Of a DNA stretch of 64,000 bases, positions 24,121 to 37,990 are shown in pieces. The stretch is from positions 22,458,304 through 22,522,303 of the forward strand of contig OV121090.1 in NCBI GenBank assembly GCA_921293015.1. Reading direction: 5' to 3'. A program made the position numbers and the translations under genes. Position 1 is the first letter of the stretch, and each line of letters begins with the position of its first letter. The notes below the pieces were generated by a model that was given only the letters and a program-made list of their open reading frames with translations, ran no database searches and had not been told where the DNA came from. Source of the stretch: Phorcus lineatus (Eukaryota; Mollusca; Gastropoda; Trochida; Trochidae).

Positions 24121-26040
24121 TGCAATTACTAGACGGTTAACTGAAATGAGAGAAAACTTTGATAACAAGTTTAGTTCCAACCTCTCCTTTTGTGACAACC
24201 AAACCTCTTCTTCTAAAGTAAGCCACGTTCCATCATGAGCCAAATACGTTTTGTGATATCCATCGTGGAGCAACGTGTTGTATGCGTATTTTTATCTATC
24301 GTATCAGTTTATCCATTTTATCTTTTAAAAATTCTACAGGAACTTGAGGATAAATGAATCCCTTTTACTTTTATGTCACGTTTTGAATTATGCTTCCTGA
24401 TACCACACATTGATTCCATGATATGAACTATCAACCCTTAACATCAGTCTATATCAATTTCATACAATGCTGACGTTGTGAAGAAACATTTGCGTTATAC
24501 ATTATTCGGACCTTTTATTTATTCATTTATTATCACGTTTTGTTTGAACTGGCTGATACGGTTTAAAGTTACCCTGGTCATCACTACTTGCTTCTGTCTT
24601 TCACTAGAGAGAAAATGATGTAAATATTTCAGATCGTCGCTCAAATGTTTAAAAAAATTCATTCAGAACTCATTAACAATGGGGAGTCTGTGCACGAGAT
24701 CTCATACTTCAAAACTTCTTAACTAAGTAGATAGTGCAAGGTTTTCGAACGGATGGATGACGCCAGATGGCATGCCATGAGCTCATCTGCTTTTTCAAGC
24801 CAGATAAGCTTAAATGGGAACCGACCGAAAATATCATTATCAAATCTTTAACAACGAAGGACGCATGTTTAGACATTTTCTATAGAAAGTTTGATTGACA
24901 TTCATAACCGAGAAATCTTTGTGACAGCTAATCTTACCTACTCAAGTAAAGTCAATGAGATTCATGTCCTAATCTGTATCTTCCCAAATCCGGTTGAAAC
25001 TTTATCAGTATATTTTAACTGGCAAATAACCCATGTCTATGCAAATTTGTTTCGTAAACGATTCTGCTTTGTGTTAAAGGGAATTTACTACAGCGAGCAG
25101 TGAATTGTGAAACAGGAAACTTAGAATAACAAGTTTGTAACCTTGTATAAGGAATAGGATCCATTTCCGGATTAGGACAGTGTCATTATTGGATTTCTGA
25201 TGTCTACTTCATCATAGTTCACATTAAACATCAGTTATAGTTATCTTTCATCTCCAGACAGTCCTTCAATTTGTTTGTACTCGATGAATGGACACAGACA
25301 AGATAAGACTTTTAAAGGTGTAGACAGACATTTGATGAATTGCTCTTCTCAGAAGGGAAGAAGCTACGCAGGTGATCGAGTACCTTAGTGGATGTCTGTG
25401 TGTCTCAGTGTCTGTTACCAGCAGGTTCAAGCGAGTCGAACAGGTCAAAGGATAGTTCACAATTCTGCCGTCTCTCTCACTATATCTTTCTTTTCATTTT
25501 CTCTTACACTTTCCCTCCCTTCACATTTGGTTTAGATGTTTTATAAATAATAATAAAGGTAACACTTTGTTTAACCTTGTCTGCTTAGAGCAATATATTT
25601 AAAGAAAACAATGCCCATCTCCACCTCTAATTGAGATAGTTTTTAAAAATTTCCAAACGATATTCAGGAAATATGTGTTTAAGTAATGTACATTTCCTGA
25701 AAATGCACAACTCCCCAAAGTGCTGATGAGTAGTGATGTCTGGAGACCAGTGCTACAAAAATAATAACTTACCATTGTTAGTTTTCAAAGCAAACGACAA
25801 ACGAATAACAGTTAACCGTCTCATGCTCTAGTATCATTTTCTTCTAAAATTGAAAATATTCCAATGAATAGACTCCGACTATCAATATGGTATTTCATTC
25901 AAACACCAACAGCATATATTGATTTGTTCATGTCAATTACAAAGGATTTCGTTTTCAAGTTGGTATTATATCGAGATAAAGGAAGGTATCATATTATCAT
26001 TCCATGTCCCATGTGTACTTAACACATTGTATATAGAGAT
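24121..26040. other. Intergenic, nothing recognised
   Basis: No gene, clear repeat or RNA was seen. ORFs of 64-75 codons at 24891, 25266 and 25919 have no recognisable signature. Confidence 0.55.
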
Positions 26041-26176
26041 TATTACCCGAGGAAGTGTGTCATATGACTTTTACGAAATGAGTGCGAATTTTTGTATTAC
26101 CCGAGCGAAAGCGAGGGTTATACACAAGTTCGCACGAGTTTCGTAAAAGTCACATGACACAATTCCGAGGGTTATA
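26041..26176. repeat. Imperfect ~60-bp-arm inverted repeat (hairpin element)
   Basis: The left arm, with TATTACCCGAGGAAGTGTG and CATATGACTTTTACGAAA, pairs with the right arm TTTCGTAAAAGTCACATGACACAATTCCGAGGGTTATAA. The centre, ACCCGAGCGAAAGCGAGGGT, is itself palindromic. It is followed about 75 bp later by two TGACGTCA octamers (26253-26260 and 26276-26283), as in the element at 20752-21610. It is probably a foldback or MITE core. Confidence 0.75.
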
Positions 26177-27786
26177 ATTTCTTTATTACCGATTCTATTT
26201 CATTTAAAACACACGGAAAGCGGCCTGCTTTCTTTGCGGCGGCCCGCTTCAGTGACGTCACGAACAATGGTTTGATGACGTCACAGACGACATAATACGG
26301 TAACTCGCGCTGAAACAATCGTTGCTAGGCAAAAGTGATATGTGCACATGTGTTCATATTGAAAATATGTCATCACTTATGATTAACCATATGGGTAATA
26401 ATTGGAGATATCAACCACACATTGCCTCTAACTATTGGTTTAAATTACGCATTCATGTAGGGTAATTAAATTTCCATCATTTAAAGTCCCAAATTATGTG
26501 CTGACTTGGTAAAAGCGTGTCGTTCGACTCATTTTAAAAGAAAGATGATGCATTATTATTGTCGAGGTGATGTTATTAGTGCATTTCACAATCTGTCAGT
26601 ATTGCCCTCTGCTCTTAAAAATCGTTTACCAAATTAATCTATTGTTATGACTACCGTAAAAGCTTAGAAATAATCAACGACATACCTTGTCGACATCGCA
26701 TCGCCTTCATTACTATGTGTCTGTGACGTATCCAGCTGGCTTGTAAGTCTTCAAGAAGACTAGCCCGACTGCCTAGCACTATTATGAACTAGAACAAACT
26801 TGATCCGGAAAATCATACAATGTGAATGTGCATTATTTAGATGCATTGTGTACACGCGTGATTTAACAATTCCCATTTAAGAAAAATGTTTGTCTGTATA
26901 CACATTGAAAAGAGTTAGATCTTTTCAAACTATAATTTATTGAAACTGAAGAGATATTTATGCAAAATTAAACTCATTTCAGCTTAGTTCTTAGGTTCAG
27001 GGTCAACCATGGTGAATGCGTTTGAGCAAATATATGTGTTTTGCGTGGCATCTTAGGGAGTGGTGATAGTTTTCTTCACTCTTTAAGATGGGTTTTGTAG
27101 TTAAATGTGTCCCACTTGACAACAATTAATCATCACATATCCAGGATCCGAATCTTAATTTAATTCATGGACCGTAAGTCCGTAACAAGTGAATACATTG
27201 GGGACACGCTTTGATGTAGTGAATTATGTTACATTTTAGAAAGCAGTGTTTAATGAATTAAACACCAGTTTTACAGCATGATTTAGTACTAACTTAATGT
27301 CAAAAATCACTTTTGTAATTTAGTATTTCTTTTTTAAAAATTGATAACGTATACATTGATCGAGAGAATAAAACATTATCCCGTCGACTAGAACTGAACC
27401 GGGATGTTAAGTGTCAATTTCCTTAACAGTCAAAATTGGCTTTCTGATTATATTATACCCCATTATATCTTGCCCTCATCTACCGATAGCACCAACTGCA
27501 GCTGTATATCACAAAATTAAAACAAGTTTTAAATATGAAAATAAACTTTTACTTAACCAATATTTCATCAAGGGGCTAGCACAGTAAGGTGTTTGTTGTA
27601 TATGAGTAATCAACAATAACAAGAAGGATCTATTAGAGTTTGGAATGTTTTTATAAGTAACATTGTGTCCAAATAATTTATGTTCAAGTCAGGTATGTCC
27701 CGCTTGCCCCGATTTTAGGTCTTACAGGTATTCAAGTCATGCTTGAAATGTAGACAAAGAATGTACTGAACAATAACATTTACAAT

Positions 27787-27955
27787 CATCCTGCTAAATC
27801 AGCGTATATGAATCCGCTTCCTAATACCCTGATCTCTTTCTAGCCAAAAGCCTCGTATCGCTAGCTATATCACCAGCAAATAGCACTAAGAGAGCTTCGA
27901 AAATCTAGGCTCAGGGTATTGGAAGGAGCAAGAGCGGATTCATATACACAGGGTG
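27787..27955. mobile_element. Short MITE (~170 bp)
   Basis: The left end reads GCGTATATGAATCCGC, TTCCTAATACCCTGA. The right end is its inverse: TCAGGGTATTGG, AAGGAGCAAGAGCGG, ATTCATATAC. The same ends occur at 37991-39562, and in part at 12917-12965, 35901-35975 and 43805-44195. The inner stretch AAGAGAGCTTCGAAAATCTAGG also occurs at ~44110-44138. Confidence 0.75.
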
Positions 27956-28131
27956 CGCAAATTTATCAGTTAATACCCTCACAAGTCAAGCAGTCTATAA
28001 ACAACATTTCCTGAGTAGATGGTTCTGGAGAAGAAGATAAAATAGTTAGATGTTTACAGACGGATGGGCGGACACCAGGCCATGCCGTGACTGGCCAGGT
28101 GAGATTACATCATCAGGCGATCTCTGCCTTG

Positions 28132-28169
28132 TTCAGTGTTCCTTGTTCAGTGTTCCTTGTTCAGTGTTA
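28132..28169. repeat. Short tandem repeat, CCTTGTTCAGTGTT x3
   Basis: Three near-perfect units of 14 bp (GCCTTGTTCAGTGTT, CCTTGTTCAGTGTT, CCTTGTTCAGTGTT) lie in tandem. Confidence 0.9.
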
Positions 28170-31100
28170 TTTATAATTGAAATTAGAAAGGCAGATCTCC
28201 TGGACTGAAAGTATGTACATTTTAATGCAACATAGACACATATTCGCCATTAAATAGACTCAAAGGTTAAAACAACCAATGTATGAAACCTTAAAACTTG
28301 ATCAAATGATTTGATTTGTCCATATTTGTATGTAGCCATACTTTTTTTTAAATATCTAAATGAATGAATACTTAATATTTGTTATATTATACCCCAACTT
28401 CCAAGGACCAATGTGTTTACTATTGTTTGTAAAGGACAATAATATAATTAAACACCTCTGTCCGAGTAGGCAGCTGCTGCCTGCTTACATCAGATGCACA
28501 AGATAATTATCCTCCTTCTTTTCTACGGGATTGAATTGGGGCCTGATCTCAAACGTTATGTAAAAGGACATCTGTTCGCGAACGTGATCCAGGTCAGAAA
28601 CAATGGTATACCGTATTACCAAATTAAATTACTATTGGAAACTCAACACTAATTAAATAAAATAATCACCTGATAAATGAAATGTAAGACTGATGACTGT
28701 AAAATGAAGGAAAGTTGAAAGCTTTGCTTGCTTGACCTTTACTGCTGACCAGTGATTAGAAGTGATATTATTACTCGTGTCATGTTGACAGATGAGAGAT
28801 TCATTATTATGCAAAGTCTCATGTTGTGTACCAGTTATTGGGTTATAACGCTTTTAATCATATTAGATAAAATTCACAAGATTTGTATACGCATATATTT
28901 CTTTTATAAACGAATTTCAAGTAATATCAATAAAAAAGTTCTCTTTCTCCGTAAACAATATCATTCATATTTGGTAAATGTACGTTTCTCTGTATCGGGG
29001 TCTGTCTCGGTTGTTACGCAAGTTTTCTTGTGTAGAAGGTGTTTTATCTACAAAGGCCAGGTACATTATGTGAAACATTTTGAGTGATTGAGTAGAATTT
29101 GACGTGCCGTCAGTAAGATTTCAATTATTTAACACAGGGACTACCACTAAAGGTAGAGTAAAGGAAATAGAAAGATGTAGGACTATTTTGATGTATCTGG
29201 CTAAATTTGCATTGGTATTTTTAATAAGGAATTAAGAAAATGTATTATTTCCGATAAACCCCCGCTGTTTTAATAATCGTTTATTTTGTTTTCTATTGTC
29301 TCGAGAGTCGTTTTTCCAAGCCAGGGTAGTATCATTCCCAACTAAATTGGGCATTCACTGGACAGCAAGAGGTTATGAGTTTGATGTCGTGTTAAAAAAT
29401 ACAGAATTGCACTACAGATGTAACTCTTTTAGACCAATTTATACCAGAAAAGAGCTGCAATCATTCCGTGTTAAATGAAAAGCTCTTTTCAATGAATGCT
29501 TCATAATGTTTTGTACTAGCTTTTGAATACCGACATGAGATTTTGTATGCTATCAAATGTACATCTGTTGAATTGAAATGAATAACAGACCTTCTTTTCA
29601 AGAGTTATTTCACATAGGTATGAAATTGAAAAAAACGCTGACAGCTTTTTATTCAAGAAATTTAATGTGAACTTGATTTTATGTATTTAATGTATTTATC
29701 AATTAATTACGTAGTACTAAGTCGAATGCTTAGTGTGAGGGTTTTAATGGATAATTTGGAACTATTATAATTCCGTTACATGCCTCTGATATCCAAACAC
29801 AGTAATGTTTCAACCCATTCTACCATATCAACGATTGAAATTGAACTATTCTTTCCTGTTAGCTCGGCTGTGCTGTGTCATCGATGTCCATGGACTGACA
29901 TACAGAGATGACGTATTTTGGATTCTCGAATGACGTTACTTGTAGCAAACCTTGGACATTGCTGACAAATTCCAAATGCTTTAAAGGGAGGTAACTCTAT
30001 TAGTATTTCGAGGCAGGCGTCAGCGTTCGGAATAATGTATCCAATAGTTTATAACTTGACGTCGGTATTATGGTTTGGATGTTCGAAAGTTTGAGGTGAT
30101 TGCATTCTATATTTAGAATTTTTGGTAAGATATTCTGCCGTTAAAACTGTTTTATGACTTAGGTCTCACTTCATATTTTAAAATGCCTTCCTAAAAAGAA
30201 TGTAAACTGTCGTGTTTTTTGCCGGTTTAACATTTGCTGAAGAATGTATAACCAGATTAAACATCCTCTGATTTGTTTACAATAGCCGATCATAAATGGG
30301 TATATTGAACAGTAATTGTAGAATGTACTGTATTGACTGTGGTTTTGGTGAAGTGAAGGATTTTTTTAGTGCGGATGATCTTTTTTAAAACAACCTTCCG
30401 TGATAAACATAGGCGTGGTGAGACTTTGTAATCAGCTTGCCAAATAAAAGAGCGTCTTTAAAGGCGTTATAGCCCCTTTACTTCGGTATCAAAAGTTACC
30501 TTCCGAAAAGGAAAAAAACATTTGAAGGATAAATTTTTAAAAATATGAAACGAACGTAAGTTTAAATAAGCTATGCAAATTCATTTCCCATGTTCAAATG
30601 ATTAAAAGGTGTTCGCACTAAATTGAACGAATGCAGTTTGTTGGGTAAGTTGGGGGTTTAGGATACGGCGTCTTGTGAAACTAAAAAAAATGTAGAAAAG
30701 ATAACGCTGTCTCCACTGTCAACGTAGATAATTCATATTCTTAAGAAATAGACTAGAATTTTTCTGTACTTATTCATTTCTTGATAGTATTTGTTAGATT
30801 TAGGCTACGAAGTTACTGTCCATGAGATTGACATTTTCTCTGCCTTGTTCATCTTTGAAATATTTTATTCTGTAGCCACTTCGTAGCAATTCATTATAGC
30901 CAGCTTAGCCATATTATAAACGTACATCAAACCGTCTTGGTTTAATATGTCTCTGATTAATTAACTTCGAAGATATACAATACACATTACTGCTGGAGAA
31001 TGACTTTTCACTGTCAATGAGAAGTACTTTTCTCATAAAGGTGTTCGAAATTGAACTATACTCGGTTCAGTCTGATTTGAATTGGTTAGAAATAAAGAAT

Positions 31101-33160
31101 AATCAAAATTGTTTTCCAAGTCGATAATCTATATCGATAATAATCTAAATCGAAAAAAACCCTATTTATTTATCTATTTAAAATATGCTTTATACTATTC
31201 TTAATAAAACTGAAATTTGACTATGTTATTAATATTATCAAAATGTTGTCACCAGGCATATGAAAAGTACATCCTCCTTCGATTATAATTGAAAACTAAA
31301 ATTAGATAATTCGCAGTAAACAATGTTGACAAACAATTAAATTAAACACAATTTATCAAAGGTAAACTGAAAATCGTTAAATATATAAATGACATACATG
31401 CCTATATCAAGCTAACACATCATTACAATTTCTTTGATTTTTTGCCCTTAAAAATACCTTCTGCATTCTTATCTGATGTTAATAAGACGTTTTCCCAATG
31501 GATTGATTCAGTTATGTTATAAAAATTTTAAAATTGAGGATTAAGACATAAATAAGTGTCCGGAGCCCGCTTGACAAATCTTCCTTAAACTAGGATGATC
31601 GTAACTCAATCTTGTAACTATGAGTTAACGGTGTCCTATAAGCAGACTTTGTGATATCAAGGCTAGAACCCTCGTAGAATGAATTTGGATTCTGAATGTT
31701 CTTGAAATAAGATATATCAACTCAAAGTATTACATAGAGCTCTATCACATCCATATTCTGCAGTCACACAACGTCACGACAGGAATACAGCTTTTATTCC
31801 CTTAGTTCAATTGAGAGTTTATTTAAGTCAGCGGCAACATGCATATAATTCTGAGTAGTCAAACTACAGTCTTGAGGTTTTCATAAACATATTGGGTATT
31901 GAGTTTCGAGATTACTGATCAAGTGTTTAATAAGTTCATTTTATATGACTTTATGAATTTAATTCGACATATGATTATCATTAATAGTAGCCAGAATATA
32001 CCACATGGTTGAAACCAAATACAGTGTCAATAAATGTTTCACTTCCACCTTGTTTATCATCAGCCTTATGAGACGAGTATTTTATATCAGCTCATAAACT
32101 TGTTTTATAGATGAGATATTGTCATATCATAAAAAGCTTTATATAAAAGTACAGATTCTGTGGTACCTTGTTCAAGTGTGATCCAAAACAGTTTGCAAAA
32201 AGCAACTGATAATACAAGAGGCATCGTTAAAAGAAAACTGACAGATCCCAGTCCTTGTCATTTGAAAGTCATTATCAAGGAACTATTTTCAAAAAAACTT
32301 TTGAAGTCTTTTTTTATTTTGTACCACTAGAAGATTTAAACATGTTTTACAACATTCTCACAATAATTTATTATCCTATTTTCATACTAATACGAATTAG
32401 TCAAAGTGATTTTTTTTATTAATTTTCCTTTCAAAGGTAGCAAATACATTTGTTTAACAAAGTTTATAAAATCAAGCGTCAAATTCAAAATGAACCATCA
32501 AAATATACCAATTATTTGAAAAATCTCTAATTTTGCAAAACGAGTACTGTTTTCTCTAAAGAAATGTATCAAAATTCGCCATTTACCTGTAGTATATATC
32601 AATACTTTTCACTTGAAATTATCCATCATATTAAGTTAGAAAACAACTTTTAAGGGCCAGGATGACCTTATGCTGCAATAAATGATTTCCATGAATCTGA
32701 TTAGCTGTATGCAAATATATCTCCTAATGAATAATGCCTCAAGATTATTCTAGATAATACAACAGTGACTTAATATTCTTTTAGGTGACGTTAGGCGACA
32801 CATATTCAGACATGAATAAAAACCCTCAATTTCAAAGGCAATCCCTGTTACTATATACTCTGTTGTACATATGAAACGAAGTTGTCCAGCAAATAATAAT
32901 ACCTTACAATATTGATTTGCATTCTAGAGAGTTAAAAATTAAAGTGATCATTTATAGGGAACAATCTCTCATTATATGTTAAGGCGTGCATTAACATGAG
33001 ACAACTATTTATAGTTTATAAGTTATGTTTAAACATCGGTGCTGCTCCAAAAGAATTTCCCGTTCCTTGCATGACATCTTTAAAACGCCGAACCTAAAGT
33101 TCATTCTGTGGGGCTTCATAAAGTAATTCATTTAGTTTGATCTTGTTTATCCTCTCGATG
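28170..33160. other. 5-kb intergenic stretch, nothing recognised
   Basis: AT-rich noncoding DNA. The 111-codon ORF at 28752-29087 starts with a non-ATG codon, is AT-rich and matches no family. Part of it (GTCATGTTGACAGATGAGAG, ~28779) recurs at ~35541 as GTCACGTTGATAGATGAGAG, which points to a dispersed repeat and not to a gene. Confidence 0.5.
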
Positions 33161-33162
33161 AT

Positions 33163-33432
33163 CATCATCTTCCCCCGCAAGGCTTAACTAGCACCAGACT
33201 AAACCATTGGCTAATTCAAACATTGCTGCATTTCTCAAAGCTTTCTGTGTCAAGCCTCAGTCCTACTGTGGGAAACCTGGATATTCCTTTCAGAAATCTA
33301 ATGACGGTTACAATATAATCCTGAAGGGGGCGCGTCACACGAACCAAAAATTTTGGCGTTCGCCCACGAGGCTTAAATTAGCAGGCCATGGCAAGATGCG
33401 CAAATTTAGCTTTGCCGGGGAAGATGGATGAT
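33163..33432. mobile_element. Possible short inverted-repeat element
   Basis: CATCATCTTCCCCCGCAAGGC at the left is approximately the inverse of GCTTTGCCGGGGAAGATGG at the right, giving about 20-bp ends around a 230-bp interior. The interior is more GC-rich than its surroundings and has a 74-codon frame from a TTG codon that I do not recognise. Target-site duplication is not clear. Confidence 0.35.
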
Positions 33433-34988
33433 ATGTCAGTTAATTTTCTTCTCGTTGATTTTTCATGAGAAGTTGGTTGGCCAATCAAATGTTAATCACA
33501 TTATATTATCGCATGTTTCGACAATCTGAGATTCATTTTTAATTAATTACCCTCCTTCCTCCATCGTTTTTTGTTTTCATTCGTTAAATAAATTCTAAAC
33601 ATAAATGCATATAACCTAAAAATAAACTCAACTGATAGCAAAGCACATGGATGATATTTTATAGAAAATTTAAACCAAAAGCACGACTCATGCTCAATAT
33701 AATCAGTCTTTATCAACATCACAAGCAATATGAAAAACTTGCAATTGGGTAATGAATTCAAATGAGGGGATTTCGATCCCGAAATAAACGCGAGAGTGTA
33801 GCAGGTATGTCACGTTATATTAGAACCAAATTTCCTTAAGGAAACTGTTGTCGCTTCTGACATCTGGATCGAGTAAACATTGGCTACAGCTAATTTTGAT
33901 GTAATCTAAATATGATGAGATAGGACTCCATCACATGTAAGAATGCTTACAGATTATATTGCTAATAAATCTTCGCAGAATAAAACATCAATGCGGAAAG
34001 ACCAGGAAAACAAGCAGAAACAGCATTATATGGCGCCTCTTCACGTGCTAAGACATGCTCAAAGCGATATGAGAGTAGTGTTTGTGAATTATTTAAGGTG
34101 AAAGTTCAATCAAGTGTACAATCTTCATAGTAAAAAGCGTTGATAGAGAAAACAGCATACATTTTCTCCTACATCTTTCGATTTACTCTTCAGGGAGAAT
34201 GACTACATTGTCTATGACGTCACGTATTATGCCGTCAAAATGTTTGACATGTACAAACAGCTAGTGTAAAGATTACGCTCTACCTGTTTAATGATAGACA
34301 TTATTTTTTATAAAGAATTCTTCGTTTATTTTGCGCATCATAGCATAATTTTTGACAGTTGTTAAAAGGGAAAGATTGTAAATTTCATTGTTTTTCCTTT
34401 TGAGCACGAGTCTATGTGTTCACTGAAGGGTATACACCGGGTGTTTGGTTCCTTAATTTGTCGTTTGTGAACCCTCACCTTTCCCTTAGAGACTCTGTTT
34501 GGCCAATATATTTTTCGTGGCATCCATGACATGTGATTACCTAAATAACATTTCGGGCACTACAATTCATGTTGACATGAACATTGAACTCCGCTTGTTT
34601 TTAGACAGTTTAATTTATTTGTCCTCTATTAATTTGTCACAAATTCCACAATTTCCTCTTTTACATTTGATGACACCGATGATTTCAGGATGAGGATCGG
34701 TGTCAAAACGCGCCCTAGAAAGCATTCTTTTTATATAATGCATTGTAATTGAGAAGATGTTTAGATGCATATAGGCATAGCAATTTACTAGACAGCTTAT
34801 AAATACTAACAATATAATAATATGAATTAAGTAATTTTAGCAATGACGAAAACGCTACACATTAAGTAATACGATATTTGAATCACGAAACAATTTCATT
34901 TCTATATTATCGCTTAAAACAATGAAATCACTTACTTTGTCCTCTTTGCTCCTTTGAAATGGCGAGGTGAGCATCATCCACTGTCACC

Positions 34989-35118
34989 AGAGAACTGTTT
35001 TACACGCAGTCAGGTTTGGGTGCAATACTGCAGTGAATTTCAGTGCAGTATCACCCATGGTTCGCTAGTTTCTCCTGCAATTCTACTAGCGGCCGCGATG
35101 TAAGCGAACTACGATTTA
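34989..35118 (+). mobile_element. SINE fragment
   Basis: It matches the SINE body (AGAGAACTGTTTTACACGCAGT, GGTTTGGGTGCAATACTGC, CACCCATGGTTCGCTAGTTTC, TACTAGCGGCCGCGATGTAAG). An internal deletion removed the 'GATGCTCGCAGG...TTGCGGG' section. Head and tail are missing. Confidence 0.75.
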
Positions 35119-37990
35119 AAGTAACATTCATCATTCTCGAAACATAACCTCTCGATAATTGATAATATGCAAGAGTTCACCATTTCACCCAGTGAAGTTT
35201 GCTTTGTGCGAGAAGTGATATGTACTGAAATTTGTCTGTTTTAATCGGTTGTTATTGCTGCAACAGCTTTATCTTCCCCTCTTCTTTCTAGAGACAGACT
35301 TGAGAATTGTCACCTCAAATCGTCTTAAACCGTCAAGAATACAACATGTTTATAATACAACAACACTAATATACCCAACTTATCATGTTTAAGCAATCAA
35401 GCCAACTTAATACTGATTATTTCAGCTCAACACTCTAAAAGTGCAATTTGAGACTTTTGATGACAACATTCTGATTGCAACTTGATGCATGCTGATGTTA
35501 ATCAAAGATTGTGTTAATTAATTTCAATTTCATTACTAATGTCACGTTGATAGATGAGAGGATCATAAATGATTCAAAGTTTTATCTGGAATCATTATTA
35601 TTTGCTGTTACAGCTTTCAACCAAACTTGCTAAAGCTCCCGAATCTGTCTATAACATAACGATGTACTATATAATGATAGAAACGAGTAAGGAACACTCT
35701 GTTGGCTTAAGAGTTGATAATGATCCTGTTGATCCTGTTGATCCTGAGGCCTAGAGTTGGCTGTCTGTTGGCTGTTGTATGTTGGCATGCAGCACACCTA
35801 TTTTCTCGCAGCTCTCAACTTTAGGTTGCCTTAAGAGATTATTGTGATAATCAAAGATGTTTGAACGATACGTAACAGAAGCCTTAAGTTTGAGTATGGT
35901 CATCCTGCTGAATCAGCGTATTTGAATCCGCTCAGCTCCTATCTAATATTAGGAAGGAGCTGAGCCGTTTCGTCTACGATGATAATGGTGTGAGTGCCCC
36001 ATGTCTGATAAACCTTGTATTCTAATATAGGGAGCGCACGCTCCTCCTCTAAGAGAGCATCTTACATTGGGTTGAGGTTCTCTGGCCAATCAGCTCTGTC
36101 AACTTTTAAGCACAAAGTGGGAGTACATTTTCTCGTCATATACACTTATTTGAATGTTGTACATGGATATACACCAATTCAGTTGATATTTCATGAATTA
36201 GAAAAAAACGGAAGTATAGTTACGAAAAATGATACTGATATCCTGTCAAAGGTTCACCTGTTTTTATTACCCAGAAGACTATTCAATCTTGTGCTATATT
36301 AAATCACTGCAATATATATAATTGTGAAAGTTATAATCTAAAGTAAATGTACATGAAAAATTCCAGACATTTAAGTACCCTTGAGCAATCGTTTAGATTT
36401 CAGAAAACCTTCCGGGCTATCATATATCCAGTAGTTTATGGAAATGGCCAAGTCTGGAGTCAGTGCATCTGTTATCTTTGCCGACATTTCGAGAAATGCG
36501 TCTCAACAATTTCCTTTTTTTCATTCCTTATTTGATACCAAAATGTATATATTAGCGCTACTTGTCCTTGATGCATTAACCTGATAACACTGATGTTTTA
36601 TATATTTTCTTTTCTACAACTTATTAATGAAGTATTTCAAGACACCATTTTCAGGTTTGTGGTCACGTTGAAACTTAACTTCCAGTATTTTAATGTCACA
36701 AGGTTTATGCTTTTGGCCATGTCATCATCGAGTACGTTTTCATTAGGATAAAAACAATTGAAACAAACATGAAAAGCTCACTTCTCTGTAAACACTCTGC
36801 AAGCCTTTTTAAAACTCATTTCTCAATTGGGGCGGGGGAAATGGTAACGTTTGTGCCTATAACTTTTTCATTTGATTTATGTTGACCCTAAATTTTTACA
36901 TTTCATATTTTTTAATTTGATGTGAGGACATCAAAAGGCTATGATATGAAAAGGCCAAATATTCTATACTAGGATCTGATCGATCTCAAAACACTATGAG
37001 GTAGGGGGATTTTTGTTCAAATGAAGAAATCATAATTGAGGAGGTGATTTAAAGAAGAAATTTTAAATAATACAAGCAAACTCTCTGTTGTGTGTGCTGA
37101 TAATCCAAATCAACTACAACCAGGGCTTACTTTCACAAATTAAAGCCCTAAGGTATTACGTACTAGGGAAACCTTAGTGCAATGGTACAGAATAGGAGAA
37201 AAGAGTTAAAGTTTCGAAATGAGGCCCAGGGCTATATCAAAGACCTCATCCGTAGTTATAAAGGGGGTGCCACCATCACAGCAGAGTAACAGGGGGTTCC
37301 AGAATCTGAGACGAGTTCGCTCTATTTCCTACGTTTGAATATAACCTAAATGTTCACACCTTCCGCTCGATAACAACTTTTTTAACAGGTAACCCTCTTA
37401 GATACAATACATCTCGTCGTCCACAACTAGATCAAACTTGCCGCTTCTGACGTCAGCCCCACTGAAATGCATTCATGTATTCTTACTCAAAAGCAAATTG
37501 GACTTTGTCAGACAGAAAATTTCTTTTCACCCACAAAGTTTGTAACAGTAATTTTATTTTCCAATGCAACCGTTCATATTAGGTATTCGCTTATGTCTAT
37601 GCAGCGCAGAATCGGAAAGTAAATAAAAATGCTTTTCAGTACATGGTTATGCAGGTAACCCACAAACAAATGTCACTTTGTAAAGCGTTGTATTACTGGT
37701 TATCTATCTTGACTGGGATGTATAAAGTCTATTTAGTTAATTTTTAAATTTGCTGACTTGTTCCGCTTTAGAATGAAACGATCCTTTTAGTGATAGTTTA
37801 TGGATATCAATGAAAGTTAAGTCAAGGTCAACTTCGACTTCAAATTCTAAAAACATTTATATTTTTTTCATTTTTAGATATTCATAGATATCATTAAAGC
37901 CTTTATTTTTTATTCGAGAGATTCAATGTGTATAACAGTTCATTAACCAAGGCGTCAGAAAATACATGAAATGCAGCTTGACAGTGAAGC
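35119..37990. other. Intergenic with MITE remnants
   Basis: No gene was seen. 35901-35975 (GAATCAGCGTATTTGAATCC ... AGGAAGGAGCTGAGCC) is a remnant or foldback of the MITE family at 27787. GATCCTGTT repeats about three times at 35722-35748. 37140-37195 resembles the repeat at the window start. Confidence 0.5.

Noticed and set aside
28752..29087. 111-codon ORF, second longest outside the GPCR and env
   Set aside because: It has a non-ATG start, AT-driven composition, no domain, and part of it is a repeat also seen near 35541.
33207..33431. 74-codon ORF in a GC-richer patch
   Set aside because: It starts at TTG, has no known domain, and its edges coincide with an inverted-repeat pair that suggests a small mobile element.
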